Assembly (NCBI RefSeq): GCF_037893015.1
Contig: NC_133662.1
Coordinates: 271,119,944 to 271,183,943 of the forward strand
Origin: Macrotis lagotis
Taxonomy: Eukaryota; Chordata; Mammalia; Peramelemorphia; Peramelidae
Reading direction: 5' to 3'
Length of the DNA: 64,000 nt
The notes below the pieces were generated by a model. It did not search any database, was not told where the DNA came from, and saw nothing but the letters and a program-made list of their open reading frames with translations. Shown here in pieces: positions 1 to 11,200 of the stretch (its first letter is position 1; every line of letters begins with the position of its first letter). Made by a program: the position numbers and the translations under genes.

Positions 1-1002
1 TCTGCCCTTCTAGTCCACCCCCAGGTTCCTGAACATGGTCCAAAAACAAATTATCTCTGTCATTGTTCCTGGATAGGGCATGTCTATCTACTTCCCTGCT
101 GCACCATCTGCCATCCTATTTTTCCATTGTTCTCATGCTTTATTATCTTCCCCTCCACCATCTGGTTGTATCAACCTTGCTGTTCCTCTCACATTCTCCA
201 TACCTTCCTGGCTATATTCCATACCCAGAATCTTCTCCCTCCTCACCTCCTTCTATTGGCTTCCCGACTTCCTTCAAGACCTTGGATCCCACCACCACCC
301 ACAACTGCTAAGGCTCTCCCTTTTATATTATCTTCATATACTCAGAATGTATCTTGCATGTTCCTACGGTTACCATGTTGTCTCTCCCCATTAAAATGAA
401 AGCTCTTTAAAAGCAGGGAGTGCTGTGCAACAGTGAGAGCCCAGTGGTGATCATAAAACTTGAATTTATAATGGCTCCTGAGGTGTCCAGTACCATAGGA
501 ACAGGAAAGTGAATGGGAGGGAGAGGAAACCAAGGTTAAGGACTGGTAGGTGATGACAGAAAAGGGTACCAGACTTCCAGTCTGCCTCTGACAAGAACTA
601 GCCCTGTGATTTCACTTCTCAGGGCTCCTGCCAGCTCTCTAAGAATTCAAACAATTGATTATTTGGACCATAATTGCTGAATTCAAGTATCTGAAGACCC
701 ATCAGGATCGGCCCCAATGAACAGAACCAAGGATAAAGTGTGTTAGCTAAAGAGATGAAGATTGTGGCTCAATGTCAGGAAAACCTTCTTTCTGGTTAGA
801 ACTCCCCCGGACCAGAATGGGCCATGTGGAGAGACAGCAGAGGTTGTGACAGGAAAGGTAGAAAGGTGAACAGGAGCAGGTTGGACATCTGAACTCATGA
901 TCATCTCCTAGATTCTACAATGCTCTGGTTTTCATATCTTCTAGCTAGTATTTTTATGCTTTCTGGAAATCTAGGTTTCCAACTCTCTCATTAGACTTTT
1001 GC
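1..1002. other. Gene-free leading stretch
   Basis: No exon with splice signals and a recognisable protein is visible. The short open frames at the left edge are pyrimidine-rich and overlap each other in several frames, which is typical of chance openings. Part of 545-640 looks like an old MIR-type SINE, but too diverged to delimit. Confidence 0.5.
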
Positions 1003-1130
1003 TTTACAGTCAGCACATTACACGGACTAGAGCTTTGAAATTGGAATCAGAGGACCTGGGTTCAAATCCCACTAATTAGCTGTGTGAACCAGGGCAAACT
1101 ACTTTTCCAACTCTAAATCCTTGTTCCTAT
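1003..1130 (+). repeat. MIR-type SINE fragment
   Basis: It has the sense-strand signature of a tRNA-derived CORE/MIR SINE: a box-B-like GGGTTCAAATCCC near 1059, then AGCTGTGTGAACCAGGGCAA. It is diverged and truncated, so probably old. Confidence 0.6.
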
Positions 1131-1158
1131 GCTCTGTAGCTGGAATTTTCTCTTTTTT

Positions 1159-1182
1159 TCTTTTTTTTGGGGGGGGGGGGGG
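1159..1182. repeat. Poly-T/poly-G run
   Basis: A T-rich run passes directly into about 13 consecutive G. Length is likely to be variable and error-prone in assembly. Confidence 0.8.
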
Positions 1183-1184
1183 AA

Positions 1185-1400
1185 TTATTAGATTTCCAGA
1201 TTTCCAGCAACACTTCTGGCTTTCTATCTATACTTCCAGCTTTCTAACTGTACTTCCAACTTTCTAGCTATATCTCTACTTTTCTTTGTAGTGTTTTCAT
1301 CTTCTGATTCCCAATCTTCTAACTTTCCTTTCAACTTTCTAGCTATAGTTCCAATTGTCTAGCTATATCTCCACCTTTCTTTTTAGAGTTCTCGCTTTTT
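1185..1400. repeat. Degenerate minisatellite, unit about 20 bp
   Basis: Imperfect copies of CTTCCAGCTTTCTAGCTATA follow one another roughly ten times, with T/C substitutions and small length changes. Related words reappear at 1650-1715. No coding potential is seen. Confidence 0.55.
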
Positions 1401-1444
1401 AATTTATTCCCAACGTACTAGATACATTTGGGGACTTTGATTTA

Positions 1445-1612
1445 GAATCACCTAGTCTGAGCCCCTAGTTTTTCAGATAAGGAAATTGAGGCCCAGAGAG
1501 GGCAATGATTTTCCAAGGTCACAGAGGTCATCTGAAGTATCAGAGGAGAGATTCGAATCTAGATCTTCTGACTTTAAACCCAGTCTTCTTTCGGAAGTAC
1601 TGCACTGTCTCA
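1445..1612 (-). repeat. MIR-type SINE, antisense
   Basis: The + strand reads as the reverse complement of a MIR/CORE SINE: a GATAAGGAAATTGAGGCCC block, then CCAAGGTCACAGAGG, then a region equivalent to box B. It is diverged. Confidence 0.6.
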
Positions 1613-1714
1613 TTCTGGTGATTCTCCCACTTTCCCACCAAGGGTTTGGTTTTCTAGATAGATTTCCAACTTTTCCTTCTTGCTGCCTAACTTTCTTGCT
1701 AAATTTCTAGCTAC

Positions 1715-2036
1715 AATGGTGTTTGTCTTCATTCTCAAAGAAGACAGTGACATCAGGGTGGTGATGCCATGACAAGCACATGAATTGGATTTGATTGAGG
1801 GCTGGGGGTGGGGGGGCTGTGCTAAGTCACCAGCCTCGCTTTCTTCTCCAGAGGCATTTGGGTCCAGAGGCCAGATATGAATCAGGAGAACTGGAGATGA
1901 CCCTAGATGCCAGGCAATCAGGAGTAAGTGACTTGCCCAAGGTCAAACAGCTGGTAAGTATCAAGTGTCTGAGGTTGAATTTGAACTCAGGTCCTCCTGA
2001 CTCCAGGGTCAGTGCTCTATTCACCACCAGCTAGTT
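1715..2036 (-). repeat. Marsupial SINE, long form, antisense
   Basis: The right end carries the antisense SINE head (TTTGAACTCAGGTCCTCCTG, then GACTCCAGGGTCAGTGCTC). The left end carries a unique body with TTCTCAAAGAAGACAGTGAC. The same body is seen in sense orientation at 26217-26450, so this is a distinct SINE family of about 300 bp, longer than the WSINE1-like copies elsewhere in the window. Confidence 0.65.
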
Positions 2037-2157
2037 GCAAATGAATAAATAAATAAATGAAGCTCCATTCACATTAAAATTCATTCCTATTAATGATGCA
2101 AGGACTATGTTTCAGGTAGACGTGACTCCTCAGAGCCATTCACCTCATTTCCCTTAG

Positions 2158-2192
2158 ACGTTTCCATCCACCTGGGCCCACGGAGTCTGAAG
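2158..2192 (+). other. Putative 5' UTR start of the LRR gene's coding exon
   Basis: CCTCATTTCCCTTAG at 2143-2157 is a good pyrimidine-rich splice acceptor just before the LRR start codon. The coding exon may therefore be preceded by an untranslated exon further left; I could not find that exon. Confidence 0.4.
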
Positions 2193-3257
2193 ATGTCTAG
2201 CCTTTTCCTCTTCTGGATGTCAGCACTGCTTTCCCTCCTGGAGCCTGGCTTTCATTACCAGTGCTTCCCAGCCTGCCTCTGCCAGGAGCGGTCCCAGTCT
2301 GTGAACTGCTCTGGGGTGAACTTGACCAGCCCCCTCTCCTTCTCCCCTGAAACAGAGTTCTTGGACCTGTCTGGGGCTCACCTGCTCCAAGTGCCAGAGC
2401 CCGCCCTGAGGTCATTGTGGAGATTGCAGGTGCTGCTCCTGGGAGGCAACAGCATCAGGGTCCTAGGCGAGGGGGCCTTCGGGAGTCTGGAGAGCCTGCG
2501 GAGGTTGGACCTGCAGCACAACAAGATCTCAGAGCTGGGGGGTGGCTTCTCCAGGGGCCTTGGAGCCCTGCGGGAGCTCAGTCTGGCCCACAATGGGCTG
2601 CAGCAGCTCAAATCCCACAACTTGCGGCACTTGGAGGAGCTCCAGAAACTGAACTTTCAGAACAACATCATCTCTTCCATCCAGACAGGTACCTTCCAGA
2701 GTCTCACCCACTTGAGAAAGCTTTGCCTCCGCAACAACCACCTCCAGCATCTCCAGGATGGCATCTTCTCCATGCTCCAGCACCTGGAGATCCTGGACCT
2801 CGAGGGCAACCAGATTCAGAGCATTGAGTCAGGGGTCTTCACAGCCTTAAAGAGCCTGACGGTCCTCAACCTGGCCCACAATGCCCTTGGGCACATTCGA
2901 TTCAGAACCTTCCTGTCCATCCAGACCCCAAGCACCTACGTCATGCTAGCCCACAACCCCTGGGTATGTGACTGCGATCTGCAGAGGGTCTTCGGCAAGT
3001 TACACCGGGTCCCCTGGCTGATTCTGGATGCCTATGGCAATGTGACCTGCCTGGAGCCCCCTATCCTACAGAACTTGCCCCTGGCACTGGTGGACACTCA
3101 GCTCTGCACCGCTGAGACAGTCACTGTACTGGTCATCACCTTCACTGTCTGCATCACAGTGGTAGCAGCCATCGTCATGGCTGAGAGGAACCGGAGGAAG
3201 AGGACAGGCAAACACTGGAGTGAAGACAGCGAGATGGCCTATGAGGCCTCTGAGTGA
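2193..3257 (+). CDS. Leucine-rich repeat single-pass membrane protein, unnamed
   Basis: An intact 354-residue frame in one exon. Residues 1-22 are a hydrophobic signal peptide. About 24-60 form a cysteine-bearing LRR N-cap (CFPACLCQ). About 60-255 hold eight LRRs with regular LxxLxLxxN spacing, for example LRRLDLQHN and LEILDLEGN. Residues 256-306 form the LRR C-cap (NPWVCDCDL, later two more cysteines). About 310-329 are one membrane helix, followed by a basic stop-transfer cluster (RNRRKR) and a short acidic tail. N-glycosylation sequons include NCS, NLT and NVT. The protein should sit at the cell surface with the repeats outside. A small LRR ectodomain, one helix and a basic juxtamembrane cluster resembles the LRRC26/52/55/38 group (BK-channel gamma subunits), but those have about six repeats, so this is only an architectural likeness. 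The start has a signal peptide directly behind it and an acceptor 35 bases upstream. ATTAAA at 3695 is one possible poly(A) signal. No breaks were seen. Confidence 0.85.
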   Translation: MSSLFLFWMSALLSLLEPGFHYQCFPACLCQERSQSVNCSGVNLTSPLSFSPETEFLDLSGAHLLQVPEPALRSLWRLQVLLLGGNSIRVLGEGAFGSLESLRRLDLQHNKISELGGGFSRGLGALRELSLAHNGLQQLKSHNLRHLEELQKLNFQNNIISSIQTGTFQSLTHLRKLCLRNNHLQHLQDGIFSMLQHLEILDLEGNQIQSIESGVFTALKSLTVLNLAHNALGHIRFRTFLSIQTPSTYVMLAHNPWVCDCDLQRVFGKLHRVPWLILDAYGNVTCLEPPILQNLPLALVDTQLCTAETVTVLVITFTVCITVVAAIVMAERNRRKRTGKHWSEDSEMAYEASE

Positions 3258-3721
3258 AAGAGGACCTGGCTTGGGTCCAACCCTGGTGTCTTCCACTGGA
3301 GTCCTCCATGACTTCTGTCAGAAAGGGAGGCTGTATTTGGGCTACCCCCCCATCCCAGCTCCCCCATGGGAGCCTTTTATATAACAAAAGTCCATTAGAC
3401 AGGTCAGATCTCAGATAATAACAGGGAGCTTAGCCCTACTGCTGCTTCAATTTTGTAGATTATTTAGAGCTGGGAGAGACCTAGCTCAACCCCACTTCTG
3501 ACACTTCCTATCTGGGGAATCTCAAAGCCCCTGTCCCTCCTTGGGCCTCCTTGCCTTCATTGTGAAATGAGAGCCCTGCACTTTCTAGGCCAAAATCTAT
3601 GGTCCTACTTCCTGAAAGATCATCTAAACGTGAAGTCAGGAAATCTGAATTTGAATTTCACAAAGAAACTCATTGTACAAATATGGTCAAGTCAATTAAA
3701 TACTCAAAAAATTCAATTTCC

Positions 3722-3952
3722 CTAACTAGAGAGAGAAAGACAAAGACAGAGACAGACAGACAGACAGAGAGAAACAAAGACAGAGAAAGAGAAAGAGAGA
3801 CATACAGGCAGAGAGAGAAACAGACAGGCTGACAGAGACAGAGAGAGAGAGAGACACACACAGAGACAGAGAGGCAGACAGACAGAGAGACAGACTGAGA
3901 AAGACAGACAGACAGACAGACAAAGATAGAGAGAGAGACAGAGAGAGAGAAT
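3722..3952. repeat. GA/GACA simple repeat
   Basis: A purine-rich run of GAGA and GACAGACA units of about 230 bp. All six-frame openings here are low complexity and are not genes. Confidence 0.9.
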
Positions 3953-3954
3953 CT

Positions 3955-4165
3955 GGCATTTACATGGCCCTTTACAGTGGGCAAAACATTTTACAAGCAT
4001 TAACTCATTTAAACCTCATAAATACTCAGGGAGATAGGTACCATAAATAGTATTGCCCTCATTTTATAGATGAGTTCAGAGCAGTTAAATGCCACAGCAG
4101 CATGACCTAGTAAGCATTTGAGGTAAGATTTGCACTCAGGACTTTCTGACTCCAAGTTCATCATT
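3955..4165 (-). repeat. MIR-type SINE, antisense
   Basis: It has the antisense MIR order CATTTTATAGATGAG, then GCACTCAGGACTTTCTGAC. It is diverged. Confidence 0.5.
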
Positions 4166-4184
4166 CTACACAGTTGTGTCTTCA

Positions 4185-4427
4185 TTTGTTGTTGATTGTT
4201 GTTGCTGTTGTTCAGTCATTTACTTGTGTCTGACCCTTCTGGACCCCATTTGGGATTTTCTAAGCAAAGATGTTGGAGAGGTTTGCCATTTCCTTCTCCA
4301 GTTCATTTTACAGAAGAAGAAACTGAGGCAAACAGTGCACAGGTTCATGTAGCTAGTAAGTATCTGAGTACAGACTTAACTCAGGAAGATGAATCTTCCT
4401 GACTATCCAGGGTACCACCTGGCTGCA
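4185..4427 (-). repeat. Marsupial tRNA-derived SINE with GTTGTTCAGTCATTT tail, antisense
   Basis: The + strand begins with the GTTGTTCAGTCATTT tail block, continues through TTTGCCATTTCCTTCTCCAG and GAAACTGAGGCAAACAG, and ends with ACCACCTGGCTGC, the antisense head. A second member lies at 26515-26757. Confidence 0.7.
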
Positions 4428-6120
4428 GAGGTAAGACTATCTACCACTTAATTCAGCACATCCCCCTCAGGGTGTTGTGAGGCACACACTCTACCTATGA
4501 GCTACAGTTCTATGCACCAATCTACTCTTCTCATTGGGGAAAGAAGCTGCACTCAGTGAGGTGGTGACTTCTCCAAGGTCATCCAGCAGAGCAGGCACCA
4601 AGTCATTTGCTGTCTCTCCAGAAGCTCACGGCCCTGTGGGCACACCCAAAATGTGGTGGCCTTGGGGCCACCATGTCCTTCTTCGTAGAAGATGGGGCTC
4701 AGTTCATAGAACACTTGGATGTCCTGGAAGTTCTCTCCCTTGAAAGTCCTGAGGAACTGCCCAGCGAGCAGTGGGCTATTTAGAGATTCCCCCGGGGGGT
4801 TAAATGGCTTCTGAAAAGGTTCCAGTTGTGTTGGTGGGAGGGCTGTGGTCCCTTTTATCAGTGCTTTCTACATCTTCACTCTAAATGCTTCACAGGCTCA
4901 TTCAATTTGTCACCTCTGAGTGCGACCAACTAAAGGTCTCAGCTTCTGCATCATCCTACAAGCCCAGCCCTCCTTGGGGGGCAGTGGCAGGAGACCACAG
5001 CTGAAACATAAGTTCTGGGACTAATACCATTCCCTCCCCAGCATCCCAAGCAGTTGGGCCTACAATTGTAACCTGAATGCTCCATCCAGGTGATGGGGCT
5101 CTCACTCCCTACAAAGACAGCCCATTTCATGTTTAGACCAATTTAATTATTAAAAGATTTTTCCCTTAATTAGGTCAAAATCTGCTTCTCTCTCATGTTC
5201 ACCCAATGACCTTAGTCTTAATTGATGGAGCTGCTCATCACAACTCTAGTTCCTTTTTCACAGAATGACTCCTCTTATATTTGAATATGTTTGTGGTTGT
5301 TTCATAAGGGCCTTTCTCACCCTAGCAACAATGACAGCTCTTTGGAGGAGTTTCATAACGGCTGTTGATTGAAAACCAAAAAATAAAATAAGATAAAATA
5401 AAGTAGGGGGCAGCTAGGTGGTGAGCAGGAGAATTTGCCTCTATGACACAGCCTAACATCCTATGAACTTTCTGAGCAGCCCCTTGCAGGGGGTCTACTC
5501 CTAGAGTTTGGCCTCCACTGAGTCCCCCTCCCCGTCTTTGTCCACACCAGACTTCCTTAACTGTTTGTTAATGATGGTTTCCCCTTCTTGGAGCCTTCCA
5601 CAAGAGGCCAGGTTTTCAGGTAGAGTGAATTCCATGGGTGGCTTTTACAAAGAGAGCTCTGTGTGCTTTGCTAGTGGCTGCTGACCCCTTAGAGGATTGC
5701 CTACCTTTACAAATCTATGCCAGAGGAAACCCAATAGGGCCCCAGTCCCAGATTCTGAAAAACCCAGCAGCCCTGAGTGGACAGGGCCGGTGACAATGGA
5801 TGGAGGATAGATGATAATGGATGGATGTAGGAAAGCTGGGGGAGTTCTATTGTGCAGAATGGAGAAGGCTTTCAGAGGCCAGCTTCAGGGCTCACTTTAC
5901 ACAGCATCCTCTGCCAAGAACACCTTGATCTCAACGGAACTGCTCTTGTTTCCAGTTCATCTTTTTGCTGTGATGTTCAAATTATTTAGAGTCAATCTCA
6001 AATGTGAAATATTCAAAAAACAGGAGGCCTTCTTAGGGGCACAGATGCCTGTCCGATCCATGCCCTTTACCTATTCCCCACTCCCTATTCAGGGAGATTT
6101 TAAAAGACCATAGGAGGAGA
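4428..6120. other. Intergenic stretch without recognisable gene
   Basis: It lies between the LRR gene and the likely 3' end of S100B. A truncated SINE head (GGGGGCAGCTAGGTGGTGAG) sits at 5406-5430. The 100-codon opening at 5811-6113 shows no recognised domain, splice context or known family. Confidence 0.5.
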
Positions 6121-6829
6121 GACTGAAGGATGATGCTTTTATTTGATGAGAGCACAGAATCCATTGTCAACCCATTCATATTCTAAAGCCCTTCCCACCC
6201 CCTTACAAACTCAACAAAGTTGAGAATACACATCTTTCCATTTCCCAATCAATCCTTCCTTGCCTCTGTGACTTTGCAAAATGGCCCCACTCAGAATTCA
6301 GGTTTTGATGATGCTAGATGAGGCATCTGACATTTGGTGGAAAGCACATGATCATCTGGGGCTGGACAAAGACTGACCCATCCCAGGGGTACAGGTCCAT
6401 GCATCCTTTACTCAAGTTTGCCACTATAGAGGGAACCACAGTAGTAGCATCTCTCAACTTGCTTCAACTGGCTCAACCACATAACCAAAAACCCAAAGGA
6501 CAATCTCAGAAAACTGAAGGAGCAGGTCCCAAAGTTGGGACCCAAACCTAACCTCAGAGGAAAAAGGGCAATACTTCTATCTGCCAAGCAGCAAACTACT
6601 GAAGCAAGAAGTCTCTGGGGAGTTCAGGAGCATGCCTGTGGTCAACAGGGGGCATCTGCTCCAAAGGTAGGCCAAGTGGGTACTTTGGTCATTGTCTAAT
6701 CTGAGTAGCTGATGTTCAGGGTTTGAAAAAAGAGAGAAAACCCTTGTAAGCAACGAAAGCAAGTCACTTTCATTGGTTTTTTTGTTTGTTTTTGCTTTTT
6801 TTTCGAGTGTGAGACCAGATATTTACGGA

Positions 6830-6960
6830 AAGTTAGAGCTAGGAGGTCAAAAGAGGTCACTTCATGCATCAGCCGAGGAAAGAGATTTGCCCAAGGTCAC
6901 ACAGCAAATTATGAGAAGAGAGGGTTAGAATGGGGTCTTTCGATCCCTGATTGCAGCACC
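6830..6960 (-). repeat. MIR-type SINE, antisense
   Basis: TTTGCCCAAGGTCACACAGC with flanking antisense MIR sequence; diverged and truncated. Confidence 0.55.
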
Positions 6961-7079
6961 TTCCACTATAGTCCTATGTTGCCCACCTCCCTCCTTCATC
7001 TTGACTTCTCACCACCAAAAGAAATACTGACATACCCCAAGAAATATCTTGCATCAAGTGACTCACCCAAAAGGAATGG

Positions 7080-7151
7080 TTGATGAATGAATGAATAAGT
7101 GAGTGAGTGAGTGAGTGAGTGAGTGAGTGAGTGAGTGAGTGAGTGAGTGAA
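7080..7151. repeat. Tetranucleotide microsatellite (GTGA)n preceded by (GAAT)n
   Basis: A few GAAT units lead into about 13 near-perfect GTGA units. It is likely to be polymorphic in length. Confidence 0.95.
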
Positions 7152-7354
7152 CAAGAGAATGAATATAGGATTGGATGTTCTTCTAGAACTTTGACAGATT
7201 GGAGTTACTACTTCCAGCAGCTTCGGAGCTTATAAGGCATATTTCTTTTGTTCTGCTTTGGTTCTAATAGTTATACTTTGTATTATTCGGTTGATCACTA
7301 CTGACTTTTTATGGGAAAATCCACCCCTCCGTCCCCAAGGCCATTCACCATCCA

Positions 7355-7450
7355 AGCAGTATTGATTAAGAACTTCCTGTGTGAGGCTGATGTTACAAAA
7401 AATGGACAAGGAGCCATCCTGGCCCTCCACAAGCTCACATTCCCTGGGGG
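7355..7450 (+). repeat. Old interspersed repeat fragment, class not determined
   Basis: ATTGATTAAGAACTTCCTGT, then CCATCCTGGCCCTCCACAAG, resembles 20130-20230 (AATAAACCTTTTTAAGAACC, then TCTCTGCCCTCAAAGAATTT). Both look like diverged members of one mammal-wide repeat. I could not assign a family. Confidence 0.45.
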
Positions 7451-8084
7451 GAGAGAATTCTGAATTTTCCCACACTTGTCCTGGTTTGCAGAGTTGTGAG
7501 TTGATATTATCTAATTACTGAGACTTCCATTTCTCACTATTTCAAGCAAATTTGGTGGGGGGAGCATTTGGCCAACCTGAGGCAGCACTCTCTGTTTTAA
7601 CATGAAATGAAGCTGGAGGCTTCAAGGGAGCTAGGGAAACCTCAAGGGAACTTCCTGGTCTTCAGGGATATACCACTGGTGTTGGTGCTGCCCATGCCCC
7701 CATGCCCCATGGTCGACTCAACCATCTTGAACCCAACATCTCACCTTTTCTTAGCACTCACAAAAGGAAATGAGACCCTTTCTACAAGTTGTAGTTGGCC
7801 ATTAGGCATGGACCTGATGGGGCAAGGGAAGGTCCCTAGCTTCTCTATGGGTAGGGATTACAAAGAAATGCTGCAAGGAGGGTGAAGGAGGCACTTTGAG
7901 ATGGTCCTAGAAGAAACTCTCCTGTTTCTATTCATGAAGCACATCAGATTCCTACTAAGGAAGCTACCTAGGGGGTTGGCCTGCTAGGGTCCTACCAGAC
8001 CACAAGCTTTGCTTTGCTGCTTTGTTTAAAATTCCAACGGGGTCTTTGCTTGATCTTTGTTACAAAGGGAACTTCTTGGGAATT

Positions 8085-8225
8085 TCATTCATGTTCAAAA
8101 AACTCATGACAGGCAGAGGTGATCACGGCAATGAAGGCCACAAATTCCTGGAAGTCGCACTCTGCGTCTCCATCAGCATCCAGGGTCTCCATGACTTTGT
8201 CCACTGTCTCCTGCTCCTTGATCTC
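8085..8225 (-). CDS. S100B: S100B last coding exon
   Basis: It is bounded on the right by acceptor TTTCCCTCAG. It encodes residues 47-92: the hinge, helix III, the calcium loop and helix IV. The stop is TGA. Confidence 0.95.
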   Translation of the reverse strand, partial: EIKEQETVDKVMETLDADGDAECDFQEFVAFIAVITSACHEFFEHE

Positions 8226-11200
8226 CTGAGGGAAATAAGGCAGGGCTCTGGATTAGCAAAAATAGAGATCGGTTCTGATCATACATCCCTTACAGTAGAG
8301 GGGCTACTGGGATCAGAGGTCCCCAGATCTAGTCCCAGCTCTTCTGACTCCAACTTCCAGGCTCTGGGCCTTAATTTCCTCATCAGATATCCCTTTTGGC
8401 TTTAGATCAATGACCCTAAAGCTCTTGGCTGCTCAGGGTCTCAGTTTCCTCATTTGTAAAGGAAGAAGATTGGAACAAACAACCTCTAGTGTCCTTTCCA
8501 GCTCCAGACCTGTGACCCTCTCTCATCAGTCATGGTGGACACAACATAAGTGCATCATGTGGGACTCTAGATAATTACCCCACCCACTAAATTCTCCTGT
8601 CTAACATGTGAAGGTTTTCCTTCCTCTGAGTTTTTTTAATGTATTTTGGGAGTCTTCCTTCTATCATCTCTCACCCTGGTTCCCATCCCTCCCCCACCTT
8701 CTCATGCAGTCACATGTTTCCCTATGAAGACTCCATGACTTGGTGGAGAGAGGGCTAACCTCAGATCCAGAAAGACCTGACTGCAAGCCTTGCCTCGGAG
8801 CCCCTGCCTTGCCAAAGTCAAGTCCATTTGCTTGGGGGAGGGAAGCCCAACTCCTGCCCAGACTAGATGCCTGGGAAGCCTGCAGGTGAGCACTGTTCTG
8901 AACTGATGAATGCACACTGATGTCCACCTGCAGCCACACTCCCAGGAGGCACTAGAATAAAGCTTCCACGTGGAACCAGACCAAAGGGCCTCTCCCCTCC
9001 TCTGCTCTCCCAAGAACATATTTTGTCTTCATTTCTCTTAGGCAACTGGGTGGCAAGGGGCACTAAATTTTTCAGCTGGACTCAAATTCCACTTTAGACA
9101 TTTACTAACTTAGTTGAGTCACCCTGGGCCAGTCCCTCACCCTCTCTCAACCTCAGTTTCCTCATTGATAAAATAAGGATGATAATAATAGCCCCTGCTT
9201 CATAGGGTTGATGAAAGAATCAAATAAGATCTTATTTGTAAAGCCCTTTGAAAACTGAAAAGCCCCATAAGATCATATGATTCTAACTGTCTACACCTTT
9301 CCATTCCTCCCACTAAACAATAGGCCCCTTAAGAGGAAAAGAGGCCATGTCTTCTTCATCCTCCAGAGCAAGGCTGGAGCCCTGGGATTGGCTCTCCATC
9401 TCATCTGCCCCATTCCTCTCCAGATAAATGGAGAGACCCCCAAGAGAGGCTTGGTTCATCTGTCCTACCCTCCCAACTTCTGAGTCTCTTGTCTCCCTGG
9501 CCTTGTGATTCTGATCCAGGGAATCCAAGTCTACTGCAGGGATGGAGGTGGGAGGGCTATAGCAGACCCTTGATTCCCCAGGCCCAGAATGCCTGGTCCA
9601 TTCAAGAAATAAGGAGAGGGTGGCTAGGTGGCGTAGTGGATAGAGCACCAGCCCTGGAGTCAGGAGTACCTGGGTTCAAATCCGGTCTCAGACACTTAAT
9701 AATCACCTAGCCATGTGGCCTTGGGCAAGCCACTTAACCCCATTTGCCTTGCAAAAAACAAAACAAAAACAAAAACAAACAAAAAAAAGAAATAAGGAGA
9801 AACTTTTGGCTACTGAGGCTGCAGTCACTAGACCCACATCCAAGATAGCAAAAAACAAGGTTTATGTGGGTGGGGGGGACTGTGACAGCCTCTGGGAAGC
9901 AAGAGAAAACTCAGTCAGATGCTTTCACCAAGCATCAGTCACAGACCTCGGGCCACCACACATTCCCTTATTTACAGCAGATGGCTTCCACACTCCCAAA
10001 TAGCTTGCAGCTCTCACAACTATCTCGTTTTGTTTCTGGACTTTCTTTGAAGAGCTGTTTTCTTTTGTGGCAGAATGTTGGGATGAGGGTCAGAAAGATC
10101 AGGGTTTAAACCTGGCCTCCAACATAAGCGAGCTGGGTGACCTTGGGAGAGTATGTCACCTCCAGAGCCTCAGTTTCCCCAGCAGGGAAATGGGTCTAAG
10201 AATAGATCCTGGGGTAAAGTGTTTGTAAGCTCAAAGCTCTGTATACTTGTCAGGCATTCCTAAAAAGTTACTAGAATGCTAGCCTCTCCATCACCACCCT
10301 CATTCTTTCATAGTCTGCCATGTTCCCCAGAAGGGCAGAAGGGAGTGAAATCCCCTGCCAACCATGCCCAATGGGAGGGTCGGAAGTCAGAGAAAACCAG
10401 GGAGGTGACACTCACCCCTAAGAAGTGAGAGAGTTCATTGTTGATGAGTTCTTTCAGCTCTGACTTCTTCAGCTTGTGTTTGTCACCCTCTTTCCCGGAA
10501 TACTGGTGGAATGTCTCGATGATAGCCATCATGGCTTTCTCCAAGTCTGACATAATGAAGGTCAGATCCTCCTGGACACAACAGGATGAGAAAACCAACT
10601 GTTTCTTTAGGCATCCTGCCAACACTGTTTGCACAGACATCCTTTCTGATCTGTTCCCCTACATTTCTAATTATGGGGTGTGATAATGACAATGATGATG
10701 ATGATTACACTTATAATGATGACAAAAATAACAACCCCTATGGATAGCTCTCCAAACCCTCACAATAACCCCATCAGTTCATCCCATGGGGTCAGAGATT
10801 GATTGACCTAGAGGTCATCCAGACTAAATGAGTAGAAGATCACAGAGGGCCAGTCACCTCAAAAACTCAGGTCCTTTGGTCCCAAATATTTTCACTCTAC
10901 CCCAAGTAGGTTACAAATAAGATAAATAGGTCCTGTAATTCCACCAACATCCAGGGACTAACCAAACCTTCAAAGAGCAATAAAATTGATCATTCCTAAT
11001 ACTAGGCCTATAGCCAAAAGAAATCATAAGAAATGGGACAATTTCCACATGTTCAAAATTATTTATAGTGACTTTTTTGTGTTGGTAAAGAATTGGAAAT
11101 TGAGGAGATGCCCATCAATTGGGAAATGGCTAAAGAAAATATGGTCTATGAATATTATCAAGTACTATTGTTGTATAAGAAACCATGAATGGTTGGACTT

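Larger units (their letters stand above)
6120..8084 (-). other. Possible S100B 3' UTR and downstream sequence
   Basis: On the minus strand, below the S100B stop, the first canonical AATAAA I found is at 6143-6138. That would make a 3' UTR of about 1.95 kb, longer than I expect for mammalian S100B mRNA, so the true end may use a weaker signal. The interval contains a MIR fragment (6830-6960), a GTGA microsatellite and a repeat fragment. Confidence 0.3.

Noticed and set aside
3670-4000. Minus-strand frames rich in Cys/Leu/Ser/Val
   Set aside because: Translation of the GACA/GAGA repeat.
7080-7151. Regular repeat that could suggest a CRISPR-like array
   Set aside because: Units are 4 bp with no spacers; it is a microsatellite in a vertebrate genome.
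9617-9791. tRNA gene suggested by box-B-like GGTTCAAATC
   Set aside because: The motif belongs to tRNA-derived SINEs repeated across the window; no cloverleaf with anticodon arm is preserved.
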